Of a DNA stretch of 64,000 bases, positions 41,222 through 49,940 are shown in pieces. How positions within the stretch are numbered: the first letter of the stretch is position 1; each line of letters opens with the position of its first letter. The notes below the pieces were generated by a model. It did no database searches and was not told where the DNA came from. It worked only from the letters and a program-made list of their open reading frames with translations. The stretch is from Microbacterium paraoxydans (GTDB lineage: Bacteria; Actinomycetota; Actinomycetes; Actinomycetales; Microbacteriaceae): positions 62,001 to 126,000 of the forward strand of contig NZ_JAIVLG010000003.1 of NCBI RefSeq assembly GCF_020524545.1. Direction: 5' to 3'. The position numbers were made by a program, and so were the translations under genes.

Positions 41222-42742
41222 CTACTCGTCGGTGGAGACGGTGACACCGGCGAGGTTGATGCGCGAGTTGATCGAGTCCTCGGGGAAGCCTGCGACGAAC
41301 GGGCTCACGGCCGTGATCGTCTCGCCGTTGTACAGCCAGTCCGCGGCATGATCCTCCGACACGATGCGTGCGGCCTGTGCGAGCAGTTCGGCGGACTTGT
41401 CGGGGTCGACCTCGGCCAGGGCTTCGGCATACAGGTTCTGCACCTCGGAGTTGTCGTAGCCGAAGTAGTAGTCCGGGTTGGCGAAGTTCCCGAAGTCGCG
41501 CGGCTCGACGTGCAGTACGAAGCTGAGGTCGTAGTCGTGGTTCGTGTACACGTCTTCGAGCCAGGTCGGGAACTCCACCGAGTTCACCTCGAGGGAGACG
41601 CCGACCTTCTTGAAGTCGGAGATCAACACCTTCGGCACCGTGGTCCCGTAGAACGCCGGGATGGTGAGGGTGAGCTCCAGGTCCTCCTGGCCGGCCTCGG
41701 CGAGCAGTGTCTTCGCCTTCTCCGGGTTGTAGGAGATCACGTCGGACAGATCCTCGTAGCCCGGGTCGAGCTCCGGGATGGGGCCGTACATGGTTGTGCC
41801 CGCACCGACGGCTTCGATGAGCGCGTCGTGGTCGATCGCGAGTCGGAGCGCTTCGCGCACGCGGACATCGTCGAGAGGAGCCTTCTCGTTGTTGAACGCC
41901 AGCGTCGCCTTGTCGGTCGTCCGTCCCTTCGTGAGAGCGAACTCGCCCGAGTCCTCGAGCTGCGAGGCGAGGTTCGGATCGACGGCGGTGAGCACGTCGA
42001 CGTCCCCGGCGAGTGCGGCATTCACCCCGGCGGTGAAGTCCGGGATGTACTGGAACTCCACCTGTGCGACGCCTGCAGCCTCGCCCCAGTAGTCGTCGTT
42101 GCGCGCGAAGGTGATGGTGCTGCCCTTGTTCCACCTCGTCAGCGTGAAGGGGCCCGTGCCGTTCTCTGCCGACTTCAGATCGGTCGTGTCGTCGGTCTTG
42201 AACACCAGCCCAGCGGGGCCGGTCAGCGCGAACAGGAAGTTCTGGTTCGGCTCGGAGAGCACGATCTCGACCGTGGTCGGATCCGGCGCGGTGATCGATG
42301 AGACGTTGGCGAACTCCGCATTGCCCTGCACGGTGGCGTCGGTGCGCACGGTCTCGTACGAGGAGACCACGTCAGCCGCGGTGAGGGCGGTGCCGTCGTG
42401 GAACTGGATGCCCTCGTTCAGTGTGAAGGTGTACGTCAGGCCGTCGTCGGACACCGTGTAGTCCGAGGCGAGGCGCCCTTCGATCTCGTTGTCCTGCGTC
42501 CGACTGACCAGTCCCTCGTAGATGTTGTCGATGAGGATCTGCTCGAGGGCGGCGCCGCTGGTGTGGCGGATGTCGAGGTTGGTCGGTTCGAGGACCAGGC
42601 CGACGTGCAGGGTCGCGTCGGGGTCGGGGGTGCCGGTGTCCGTGGTGACTGCCGGCTCGGGTGAGCCGGCGCAGGCGCTGAGCAGGACGGCGGTCACCGC
42701 GAGCGCGGAGATCAGCGAGAGACGTCGGGTACGTCGGAGCAT
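41222..42742 (-). CDS. Family 5 extracellular solute-binding lipoprotein
   Basis: This 506-residue lipoprotein has a signal peptide with lipobox 'LLSACAG' and lipidated Cys24. The mature part has the family 5 blocks 'LASDYTVSDDGLTYTFTLNE', then 'IQFHDGTALTAADVVSSYE', and 'GTGPFTLTRWNKGSTITFAR'. It captures the solute, probably peptides, for the ABC permease encoded right after it. It is the first gene of the operon; the promoter should lie in the 92 bases up to the end of the hydrolase gene. Confidence 0.92.
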   Translation of the reverse strand: MLRRTRRLSLISALAVTAVLLSACAGSPEPAVTTDTGTPDPDATLHVGLVLEPTNLDIRHTSGAALEQILIDNIYEGLVSRTQDNEIEGRLASDYTVSDDGLTYTFTLNEGIQFHDGTALTAADVVSSYETVRTDATVQGNAEFANVSSITAPDPTTVEIVLSEPNQNFLFALTGPAGLVFKTDDTTDLKSAENGTGPFTLTRWNKGSTITFARNDDYWGEAAGVAQVEFQYIPDFTAGVNAALAGDVDVLTAVDPNLASQLEDSGEFALTKGRTTDKATLAFNNEKAPLDDVRVREALRLAIDHDALIEAVGAGTTMYGPIPELDPGYEDLSDVISYNPEKAKTLLAEAGQEDLELTLTIPAFYGTTVPKVLISDFKKVGVSLEVNSVEFPTWLEDVYTNHDYDLSFVLHVEPRDFGNFANPDYYFGYDNSEVQNLYAEALAEVDPDKSAELLAQAARIVSEDHAADWLYNGETITAVSPFVAGFPEDSINSRINLAGVTVSTDE

Positions 42743-42834
42743 GGGCGTTTCCTCTCGGTGCGGCAGTTGCTGTGTGCCGTTGGATCGAGCCTAGAGATGC
42801 GTAGGGTGGTGCGGGTCGGGTATGGAACGAAGCG

Positions 42835-43761
42835 TCATATTCCGTGGGATACGGCGGCGGACGCGATGAGTGCGGCGAGGGCGGCGGGTGCGGTCTCCTG
42901 GACGTTGTGGGTCGCGTCCAGCGTGACCAGTCTGGCGGTGGGCACGCGACGCTGCAGTTCGAGGGCGTCTGCTTCGCTGACGAATCCACGCTGCGCGCGG
43001 ACCAGGGTGATCGGCGCCCGGACGGCGGAGAGATCGTTCCATCCTGTCTCGTGCAACACGGACGGCGCTGCCTCCGAGCCCGGATCGTGGGCGGCGAGCG
43101 CCTGGGCGGCGAGATGCGCGAAGTGGTGCTTCCACTCGACGCGGCCGTCTTCGCGCACGCGGGTGTTGAGGAAGACGCCGCGTTCGGTTTCGGCGCGACT
43201 GCCCCCGAACCCGAGCGACATCGCCTTGTCGACCAGCTCATCTCGGGTGGCGAAATCGGTCGGACCGGCATAGAACTCGCGCAGCGCTGCCGGGCCGGCG
43301 GTGACATCGATGCCCGGAGTGATGTCGACGACCACGAGCTCGGAAACGAGATCCGGGCGTCCGGCGGCGAGTGCTGCCCCCGTGAGCCCGCCGAGGGACT
43401 GGCCGACGACGACCTGAGAAGGGACAGCCCACGCGTCGAGGGCCGCGGCGATGTCCCCGGCGAGTGTGCGCGGGGAGTAGTCGGCGTCCTCACGCCACGA
43501 GGAGTCGCCGTGGCCGGCGAGGTCGATCGCGAGCACGGGCTGCTGAAGAGCCAGGACGGTCGTGTCCCACGTGTGCGCGTTCAGACCGGCGCCGTGCAGG
43601 AGCGTGACTCGAGGCGCATCGGTCCCGAAGCGCACAGCGCTCACCACACGCCCGTCCTCGAGGGAAAGGGCGAGACGCTCCACCGGGGGGAGCGGGACGC
43701 CGAGCGCATCGGCCTGTGCGGGAAGATAGCTGAACTCGCTGATGTCGATCGCCACGTCCAC
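42835..43761 (-). CDS. Alpha/beta hydrolase
   Basis: This 308-residue protein has the oxyanion segment 'VTLLHGAGLNAHTWD', the nucleophile elbow 'VVVGQSLGGLTGAALAAG' with the catalytic serine, and the late histidine in 'LVTLDATHNVQETAP'. The substrate is unknown; general esterase or hydrolase roles are possible. I chose the GTG at 43761, which has GGAGG 9 bases upstream. An ATG at 43803 adds 14 residues but has no ribosome site. The intergenic region up to the AhpD-like gene (43762-43932) is AT-richer and serves as a divergent promoter. Confidence 0.8.
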   Translation of the reverse strand: MDVAIDISEFSYLPAQADALGVPLPPVERLALSLEDGRVVSAVRFGTDAPRVTLLHGAGLNAHTWDTTVLALQQPVLAIDLAGHGDSSWREDADYSPRTLAGDIAAALDAWAVPSQVVVGQSLGGLTGAALAAGRPDLVSELVVVDITPGIDVTAGPAALREFYAGPTDFATRDELVDKAMSLGFGGSRAETERGVFLNTRVREDGRVEWKHHFAHLAAQALAAHDPGSEAAPSVLHETGWNDLSAVRAPITLVRAQRGFVSEADALELQRRVPTARLVTLDATHNVQETAPAALAALIASAAVSHGI

Positions 43762-43932
43762 ATTCTGCGCCCTCCGCCCCGAGTCGGAGAAATGCGGGAG
43801 CATAAAGACAAGCAGCATGGCTAATAAGCTTGCACTTCTGATGCTCTCCCGCCGCAAATGCTTCGCTATCTGCATTTCGCGCTTCCGGGCTGCGGAAAGG
43901 CTCGGTGGGCGCGCGACGAATATCATGGAGTC

Positions 43933-44403
43933 ATGAGCGAGACGCGTGTGCACCTGTCCAAGACCGAGCCTGCCGCGTACCAGGCGCTCGACGCGTTCTC
44001 GAAGACGGTCGGGCAGATCTGCGCGGCGAACGGCATCGACGATCGTCTCAAGGAGATCGTCATGATCCACTGCTCCCAGCTCAACGGCTGCGCGTACTGC
44101 GTGCGGATCCACGTCGATCGGGCCGTCGCGGCCGGGATCGACACCGACGTGCTCACCCAGATTCCCACTTGGCGCGAGAGCGGCGTGTTCAGCGAGCGGG
44201 AGCGCGCGGCGCTCGAACTCGCCGAGGCCTTCACCTTCATCTCGGACGGTGGGGTCTCGAACGACGTGTACGACCGTGTCGGTAGCGTCTTCACGGAGAA
44301 GGAGTACGCCGCTCTGAGCTGGGCGTGCGTCTCCATTAACGCGTTCAACCGCATCGTGATCGCCGGCCGCTACCCGGTGCCCGCGCGCGGGTCGCAGGCA
44401 TGA
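43933..44403 (+). CDS. Carboxymuconolactone decarboxylase/AhpD-like protein
   Basis: This 156-residue all-helical protein has the AhpD-type redox motif 'CAYCVRIH' within 'MIHCSQLNGCAYCVRIHVDR' (the E-x6-C-x-Y-C-x2-H pattern). Family members reduce peroxide-linked partners or act as alkylhydroperoxidase-like enzymes; a true decarboxylase role is unlikely. The ATG at 43933 gives the usual length. Its stop overlaps the following phosphatase start by 4 bases. Confidence 0.87.
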   Translation: MSETRVHLSKTEPAAYQALDAFSKTVGQICAANGIDDRLKEIVMIHCSQLNGCAYCVRIHVDRAVAAGIDTDVLTQIPTWRESGVFSERERAALELAEAFTFISDGGVSNDVYDRVGSVFTEKEYAALSWACVSINAFNRIVIAGRYPVPARGSQA

Positions 44404-45113
44404 CGGTCCTCGACGTCGATGGGGTGACGAACATCCGCGACGTCGGCGGCATGCCGGCGGCGAGCGGTCGGATCCGTGCCGGCGCCCTCCTGCGGTCAGG
44501 ACAGCTCTCCGGCGCGACCGCGGTCGGTGCGGCTTTCCTCCGTCAGAGCGTGCAGCACATCGTCGACCTTCGAGATGGGGAGGAGGTCGCGGCGGAGCCG
44601 ACGGAGATCGACGGACCGGAGACCACCCACCTTCCTCTGTTCCTGGGCTCGGTGAGGTCTTTCTTCGAGACCGACATCAGTCTCGACGGGTTGTACCTGC
44701 ATCTCCTCGAGGAGAGCGGCGACCGACTCGTGGAGGCCATCCGCATCATCGCCGCGGGGGAGCGCACCCTCGTGCACTGCACCGTCGGCAAGGATCGCAC
44801 CGGCGTGACGGTCGCTCTGGCCCTTTCCGCTGTCGGTGCGGAGAGAGACGCCGTGATCGCCGACTACGCGCTCACCGAATCGCAGCTTCCCGCTCAGCGT
44901 ACGCGGCGCATCGCCGAGTATCTGCGATCGCAGCATCCGGAAGCCGTGCACGCCGTCGCGCTCGCGACGCAGTCGCCCGCGCCGGTGATGCGGCGCCTGC
45001 TCTCGCAGGTGGATGAGCGCTGGGGCTCCGCCGGCGGATACCTGCGCGCCAACGGCATGACCGAGGGGGAGATCGCCGCGCTGACGCAGGCGCTCGTCGA
45101 GTCCGACCGGTAG
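44400..45113 (+). CDS. Tyrosine-protein phosphatase (Y_phosphatase3 family)
   Basis: This 237-residue phosphatase has the P-loop 'VHCTVGKDRTGVTVALAL' (C-x5-R) that carries the nucleophilic cysteine. The N-terminal 'DGVTNIRDVGGMPAASGRIR' and 'LLRSGQLSGATAVGAAFLRQ' are characteristic of the family that includes mycobacterial PtpB. The natural substrate may be a phosphotyrosine protein or phosphoinositide. It is translationally coupled to the AhpD-like gene. Confidence 0.88.
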   Translation: MTVLDVDGVTNIRDVGGMPAASGRIRAGALLRSGQLSGATAVGAAFLRQSVQHIVDLRDGEEVAAEPTEIDGPETTHLPLFLGSVRSFFETDISLDGLYLHLLEESGDRLVEAIRIIAAGERTLVHCTVGKDRTGVTVALALSAVGAERDAVIADYALTESQLPAQRTRRIAEYLRSQHPEAVHAVALATQSPAPVMRRLLSQVDERWGSAGGYLRANGMTEGEIAALTQALVESDR

Positions 45114-45140
45114 CGTACGCGGGACTTCTCGCACCCGAAG

Positions 45141-45159
45141 CGAGGTTAGGCAAGCCTTC
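45141..45159 (+). promoter_or_regulatory. DtxR/IdeR-like iron box
   Basis: The 19 bases here match the DtxR/IdeR consensus TWAGGTTAGSCTAACCTWA at 14 of 19 positions (AGGTTAGGC and CCT are intact). A -10-like TACGAT lies at 45168-45173, so a bound repressor would block transcription of the SIP-like gene when iron is sufficient. Confidence 0.6.
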
Positions 45160-45182
45160 ACTTGGTGTACGATGAAGTCATC

Positions 45183-45653
45183 ATGAACACCTCGCTCGAG
45201 ACTCGCAGCACGCGTGCGGAACGTCGCGCCGCTCGTCAGCGCGCGCACTACCTGATCACGGCCGACGAGCAGTCGCTCGCCGAGCTCGAGGTGTTCCTGA
45301 CCACGCTGCCGCTGTGCGCCTCCGGGCGGATCTTCATCGAGGTCCCCGAGGTCGCGGATGTCGGCGTGATCGAGGCCCCGGGCCGCATGACGGTGACGTG
45401 GCTCGCTCGCGAGCAGCGCACCGGCGCGCCCGGTAGTGGTCGCTCGTGCGCACCGGGGCAGGCCCTGGCGCGGGCGACGTGCGCGTGGGCCGACGAGATG
45501 ATGTACGACAGCGAGATCGAGACGCACGTCACGCTTCTGGGCGGCTACCTCGGGACCGCCGACATCGTCGAGCACCTCACCGAATCGCTGGCGATCTCTC
45601 CGGCACAGATCCGCACGCCAGAGCGCTTCGGCCTGCTGCCCGCGCAGCGCTGA
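45183..45653 (+). CDS. SIP-like siderophore-interacting domain protein
   Basis: This 156-residue protein resembles the C-terminal NAD(P)H-binding part of siderophore-interacting ferric reductases: 'HYLITADEQSLAELEVFLTT', then 'CASGRIFIEVPEVADVGVIE', and 'DSEIETHVTLLGGYLGTADI'. The FAD-binding domain is missing, so it may act with another protein. The ATG at 45183 lies about 10 bases after a -10-like TACGAT without a ribosome site, so the mRNA is probably leaderless. A DtxR-like box covers the promoter, giving iron repression. It is convergent with the next gene. Confidence 0.75.
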   Translation: MNTSLETRSTRAERRAARQRAHYLITADEQSLAELEVFLTTLPLCASGRIFIEVPEVADVGVIEAPGRMTVTWLAREQRTGAPGSGRSCAPGQALARATCAWADEMMYDSEIETHVTLLGGYLGTADIVEHLTESLAISPAQIRTPERFGLLPAQR

Positions 45654-45663
45654 ACCAGCTCTC

Positions 45664-46107
45664 TCAGGGAGTGCGCCGCACGTAGTTCCCGTCTTCCAGG
45701 CCCGCTTCGATCTCGAAGCGGTTGCGCAGCGGATCGCGCCCGGCGAAGAGGTACAGCACGGGCATCAGGAAGCCGTAGCGGAGCCACTGGGCCTTGTGCA
45801 CGCCCTCGTGGCGCAGAACGGCTTCGGTCGGACGAGCGTCGCCGGTCAGGAAACAGCCTCCGACGCAGACCCCACCGCGCCGAAAGGTCCATGACGGCAT
45901 ACCCCGGAAGACCCAGAGCCCGGAGCGTCGCTCCACGGGCCCTGTGCTCCACAGCGCGCCCCACAGCCAGCCGACGGCCGTGCCCCAGGCGTAGCCGAGT
46001 CGGCTGATCGGAGAGCGCAGCAGGAACGAGGGGATGCGTCTGTCCACGCGCCGCCCGCGAACGAGCACGTCTTCGGCTGCCGCCTGCCATCCCCGATCCG
46101 ACGTCAT
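45664..46107 (-). CDS. HExxH-containing protein, unknown function
   Basis: This 147-residue protein overlaps the arginase-like gene by 4 bases. A possible membrane-contacting stretch is 'LGYAWGTAVGWLWGALWSTG' (about 37-56). A metal-site-like motif His100-Glu101-x-x-His104 is in 'VLRHEGVHKAQWLRYG', with Glu132/Glu134 later in 'NRFEIEA'. This resembles the minimal DUF4157/zincin pattern, but activity is unproven. Two cysteines (Cys81, Cys85) are in 'CVGGCF'. Similar small proteins are common in Microbacteriaceae, to my recollection without known function. Confidence 0.6.
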   Translation of the reverse strand: MTSDRGWQAAAEDVLVRGRRVDRRIPSFLLRSPISRLGYAWGTAVGWLWGALWSTGPVERRSGLWVFRGMPSWTFRRGGVCVGGCFLTGDARPTEAVLRHEGVHKAQWLRYGFLMPVLYLFAGRDPLRNRFEIEAGLEDGNYVRRTP

Positions 46108-46907
46108 GCCACCGCTCCGATCAGCCGCAGCACCGCGCCGAGATCGTCGACGGCGTCGGCCGGGGATCGTGGAGCGAAGCCGGCGATGGTGGCTCCGGCG
46201 AGCGGGATCTCGCCGCGAAGGGTGCGGAGGGCGGCACTCAGCGCAGCGGGGGAGAGGCCGAACGGGACGGAGGAGGAGACGCCGGCGAATTCCGAGGGAT
46301 CGAGCACGTCCACGTCGATATGGACCCATACTCGTGAGGCTCCGGTCGCACGCACGGCGTCGAGCAGTGAATCCGGGCGTTCGACATCGGCGACCGTGAG
46401 GTTCGTCAGCGGGGCGAGGGGTGCGATCTCCGCGTCGTCGAGCGTGCGCATCCCGACGGTCACGACGCGGTCGGCAGGGATCGCCGGAGAGAGCGCCAAC
46501 TGCTCCTCGCCGTCGCCGAGAAGCGCGCGCAATGCCATGCCGGAGAAGGCACCCGACGGGGACGTCTCGGGGGTGTGCATATCCGCGTGCGCATCGCACC
46601 ACACGACCGCGAGGCCCTCGGTGCCGCCGGGAAGCGCATCGAGGGCGGCGACGGTGACACTGCAGTCGCCACCGATCACCACGACGTCGTCGCCGACATG
46701 ACCGTGCATGAGTTCCCGCGTCCGGAGCAGCGCACTCAGCCGTCGTACGCCCGTGCCGAGCGCTTCACCGGCCTCGACCGGAACTTCCAACACCGTCGTG
46801 GCAGCACGGGGCAGATCCCCGGCGATCGCGGACGCGCCGTCGACGAGGAGCATCGCTCGTGGTGCAGGCGAGCCCTGCCACTGCGGGATGACCAGGAAAC
46901 GCACCAT
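46104..46907 (-). CDS. Arginase/ureohydrolase family protein
   Basis: This 267-residue protein has the ureohydrolase fold. Metal motifs are 'VVWCDAHADMHTPET' (Asp105, His107, Asp109) and 'VWVHIDVDVLDPSEFAGV' (two aspartates). The first motif, normally G-G-D-H-S, reads 'IGGDCSVT' with Cys82 in place of the manganese-binding histidine. True arginase activity is therefore uncertain; agmatinase-like or other amidino hydrolysis is possible. I chose the ATG at 46907 behind GGAGG. It is followed by the HExxH protein in an overlapping pair. Confidence 0.75.
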   Translation of the reverse strand: MVRFLVIPQWQGSPAPRAMLLVDGASAIAGDLPRAATTVLEVPVEAGEALGTGVRRLSALLRTRELMHGHVGDDVVVIGGDCSVTVAALDALPGGTEGLAVVWCDAHADMHTPETSPSGAFSGMALRALLGDGEEQLALSPAIPADRVVTVGMRTLDDAEIAPLAPLTNLTVADVERPDSLLDAVRATGASRVWVHIDVDVLDPSEFAGVSSSVPFGLSPAALSAALRTLRGEIPLAGATIAGFAPRSPADAVDDLGAVLRLIGAVA

Positions 46908-46927
46908 GGGTGCCTCCGAGGGAGAAG

Positions 46928-46962
46928 GCGGGTGCCCCGAACGCGAGGTCCGGGGCACCCGC
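46928..46962 (-). terminator. Hairpin terminator after pspA
   Basis: A perfect 12-bp stem (46928-46939 with 46951-46962, 11-base loop) begins 8 bases after the pspA stop on the minus strand. Confidence 0.7.
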
Positions 46963-46970
46963 TGGTCGTG

Positions 46971-47714
46971 TCAGGAGCCTTCGAGGGCCTGACGGGGGGC
47001 GCTGCCGCCGGCCTTGAGCTCGGCGAGACGAGCCTCGACCTCGGTGAGTTCCCCGAGATCCTCGAGGCTCTCGAACTGCGCGTCGAGGCTGGACGCAGCC
47101 AGCTCGATCTTGCCCTGTGCGATGGCCTCCTGACGGCGGACCTTGTCCTCGAATCTGCCGAGCTCGCTGGTGGGGTCGAGCACGTTGATGGAGCCGACCG
47201 CGTCCTGCACCTTGGTCTGCGCCTCGGCGACCTTCGCACGCGCGAGAAGTTCGCTGCGCTTGTTCTTGAGCTCGACGAGCTTGTCCTTCATGCCGTTCAG
47301 GCCGCTCTTGAGCTTGTCGACGATCTCGGTCTGCGCGGCGATCTGCGGCTCGGCGCCGGTTGCCTCGCGCTCCGCACTGATCTGGCGCTGGAGCGCGATC
47401 TTTGCGAGGTTGTCGAACTTGTCGGCGTCGGCGGCGTCACCGCTGGCGCGCATCTCGTCTGCCTTGCGGCTGGCGGCCAGAGCCTTGTTGCCCCATTCGG
47501 TGGCCGCCTGGACGTCTTCTTCGTGGTCGCGTTCCAGCAGGCGCAGGTTGCCGATGGTCTCCGCGATCGCGGACTCCGCATCGGCGATGCTGTTCGTGTA
47601 GTCGCGGACGAGCTGGTCGATCATCTTCTGCGGGTCTTCCGCGGAGTCCAGCAGAGAGTTGATGTTCGCGCGGACGAGGGTCGAGATACGTCCGAAGATG
47701 GACTGCTTGGTCAT
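46971..47714 (-). CDS. pspA: PspA/IM30 family membrane-stress protein
   Basis: This 247-residue, almost entirely coiled-coil helical protein has the family opening 'ISTLVRANINSLLDSAEDPQ', then 'KMIDQLVRDYTNSIADAESA', and the long central helix pair rich in A, K and E. PspA/Vipp1 proteins assemble on the membrane to preserve its integrity. The lone gene with a TPM-domain protein upstream on the same strand (58-base gap) replaces the pspABC layout of enterics. A terminator follows. Confidence 0.92.
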   Translation of the reverse strand: MTKQSIFGRISTLVRANINSLLDSAEDPQKMIDQLVRDYTNSIADAESAIAETIGNLRLLERDHEEDVQAATEWGNKALAASRKADEMRASGDAADADKFDNLAKIALQRQISAEREATGAEPQIAAQTEIVDKLKSGLNGMKDKLVELKNKRSELLARAKVAEAQTKVQDAVGSINVLDPTSELGRFEDKVRRQEAIAQGKIELAASSLDAQFESLEDLGELTEVEARLAELKAGGSAPRQALEGS

Positions 47715-47772
47715 GCGTGGTTCCTTTCAGAGGGCGTCTTCGTGAGCTTGGCGTAAGAATCTGTGTGGCGGA

Positions 47773-49818
47773 TCAGAAGCGTCTACCTCCGGATCGGCCG
47801 CTGCGGCCCCCGCCGCCGCGGGAAGCCCCGCCGCCGCCGAAGCCGGAGCTGCGGAAGCCGCCGCCCCCGGAAGAGCGCCAGCCGCTGCGGCTGCCGCGGC
47901 TCGAGGATCTGCCGCCCCCACCGGCGATCAGGCCGCCGATGATCCCGCCGAGGATGTCGCCGCCGATGCCCGAGCCGCCTGTCGAGGAGCCGGAGCTCCC
48001 GAAGAGGCCACCGAAGCCGCTTTGATCAGAGGGAGGGGCGTAGGCCTGGACATCGGACTGTGCGGCCGCCGTCGCCTGCCCCGCGAGGGAGAGGGCTCGA
48101 TTCGCCTCCGCCAGTGCGGCAGCCGGATCGGTGGCCCGCAGGCTCAGGGCATGAGTCAGGCTCGCTTCCGCGTTCGCGAGACGTGTGCGGGCGGTCGAGC
48201 CCACGGTGCCGCGACGGGTCTCGATGAAGTCTCGAGTCGCGCGGATCTGGGAGTTCGCCTGTGCGAGGGTCTGCTCGAGCATCTGCTGCACGCGGCGCGA
48301 GCGTTCGACGCTTTCCCTCCCTCGGGCGATGGCGCCGTCGATCTGGGTGTTCGCGGCGGTGAGCGCCTCCAGTGCGCGCTGCGGATTGCGGGCATCCCCG
48401 GCGAGGTCGACCTGCGCGCGCTGCACCTGCTGGGCGGTCGCCGAGGCCGCGGCGGCGATCGATCCGTCCGTGTCCGGCAGCTGCCGGGCCGCGATGAGGT
48501 CTCCCTGCAGCTCGGACACCAGAGCCTGCGCCTTCGTCTCGAGCGCCGACAACTCGGTGCCGAGGGCCGTCACCGCCTGGGCGAGCTGGGCCGCCTGCGC
48601 CACGGACTGCTCGGCCGTGCGGATCGCGAAGGCTGCTTCACCGGACCTGCCCGCGGCGATCGCCTGCGCGGCGGCCTCGATCGATCGGTCCGCCAGTTCC
48701 GCTCGCTCCTGCGCCTGCGCCGGATTGTCGGCGATCGTGCTGAGCGCTGCGGCATCGTACGTTGCCGCGAGCGCGGCGAGAGCCGGCGCCGCGGCGGCGA
48801 TTGCGGGGATCAGTGCCGCGCGTTCTCCGCGGACCCGTTCGAGTTCCTTCGCGGCGTTCTGCTCGAGTTTGCGGAGCGCGTCGAACGACTCGGTGTTGTC
48901 GTCGAGCACATCGTCGATCTCCTCGGCGATCCGGATGATGCGGATATGCCAGGCGCGGCGGTCGTGGATCGAGTCCTCGATCTCGTCGTCGAGCTTCTGC
49001 CTGAGGTCGAATGCCTCCGCGATCTTGGCCTTGGCAGCGTCGATGGCCCGGGTGAACTCCTCGGTGGCGCCCTCCCCGAACTGTGCGACCGCGAAGCCGA
49101 GTTCTTCTCGGCTGGAGGTGATGGCGTCGTCCGCCTGCACGAGGGCGAGTGCGGCCTGCGTCTCGACCTGCTGATCGGTGAGCGTCGAGAACGCGTCGGC
49201 GGGGTCGGGGGTCTCCGGCATCGCGCCGCGTTCGCGGATCCCGGCCCTGCGTCGCGCACGCCGTGCCAGCGCGACGACGAGCCAGACGAGCAGGGCCACC
49301 ACGACGACGGCGACGACGATCAGTCCGACACGGAGCGCGCCGGCACCCCCGTCTCCCTGTATCTCGTCGGCGGCGAGGGTGATCGCCCCCACCCAGTCGC
49401 CGTCTGCGGCGAACGGGACCATCTTGTCTTCGATGCTGTCGAGCTGGCTGAAGCTCAGCGGCCCGTCGGCAGCCGCGGAGATGTAGAAACTCCGGCCGTC
49501 GACGGCGATCGCGAGCAGATACTGCTCGGTGCCGAGGTTGTTGGTCTCGGCCACCGTGTCGGCCCACTGCGCATCGTCGGCGGGATCGGTGAATTCGTCG
49601 ACGAGCACGACGAACAGGTCGGCGTTCGAGTTCTCGGTGAGTTCCTGGAGCCTGGCTTCGACCGTCGCCTCTTCCTCAGCGCTGAGCACGTCGGCGTGGT
49701 CCGTGACGAACCCTGCGTCGAGGGTGACCGGATCGGTGGCGAATGCAGCGGACGGGGCGAGCGCTCCTGCGACGATCGCCACCAGGAGTCCGATCCGCAC
49801 GAGCCACCGTTTCGTCAT
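47773..49818 (-). CDS. TPM-domain membrane protein with long coiled coil and Gly/Ser/Arg tail
   Basis: This 681-residue protein starts at an ATG with GGAGG upstream. A signal peptide is cleaved after 'AFA' (27). The extracytoplasmic TPM (YgcG-like) domain spans about 30-150, with 'DHADVLSAEEEATVEARLQE' and 'ADLFVVLVDEFT'. One transmembrane helix (about 162-183) follows. A cytoplasmic, alanine-rich coiled coil covers about 215-600, and the C-terminus is a Gly/Ser/Arg repeat tail ('GFGGGGASRGGGGRSGRSGG'). TPM proteins are linked to envelope integrity or photosystem repair. Its position directly before pspA suggests a joint envelope-stress role. Confidence 0.85.
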   Translation of the reverse strand: MTKRWLVRIGLLVAIVAGALAPSAAFATDPVTLDAGFVTDHADVLSAEEEATVEARLQELTENSNADLFVVLVDEFTDPADDAQWADTVAETNNLGTEQYLLAIAVDGRSFYISAAADGPLSFSQLDSIEDKMVPFAADGDWVGAITLAADEIQGDGGAGALRVGLIVVAVVVVALLVWLVVALARRARRRAGIRERGAMPETPDPADAFSTLTDQQVETQAALALVQADDAITSSREELGFAVAQFGEGATEEFTRAIDAAKAKIAEAFDLRQKLDDEIEDSIHDRRAWHIRIIRIAEEIDDVLDDNTESFDALRKLEQNAAKELERVRGERAALIPAIAAAAPALAALAATYDAAALSTIADNPAQAQERAELADRSIEAAAQAIAAGRSGEAAFAIRTAEQSVAQAAQLAQAVTALGTELSALETKAQALVSELQGDLIAARQLPDTDGSIAAAASATAQQVQRAQVDLAGDARNPQRALEALTAANTQIDGAIARGRESVERSRRVQQMLEQTLAQANSQIRATRDFIETRRGTVGSTARTRLANAEASLTHALSLRATDPAAALAEANRALSLAGQATAAAQSDVQAYAPPSDQSGFGGLFGSSGSSTGGSGIGGDILGGIIGGLIAGGGGRSSSRGSRSGWRSSGGGGFRSSGFGGGGASRGGGGRSGRSGGRRF

Positions 49819-49940
49819 CGTGTTCCCTCCGACCGGCAGCCGAGCCCCATGCGTCGAGTCTATGCACTGACAACGACACGCGACAGCACCGGCGGCCGGT
49901 TCGCCGTTCGCCGTCAGCGGAGGCACATACGCTGGAAGGC

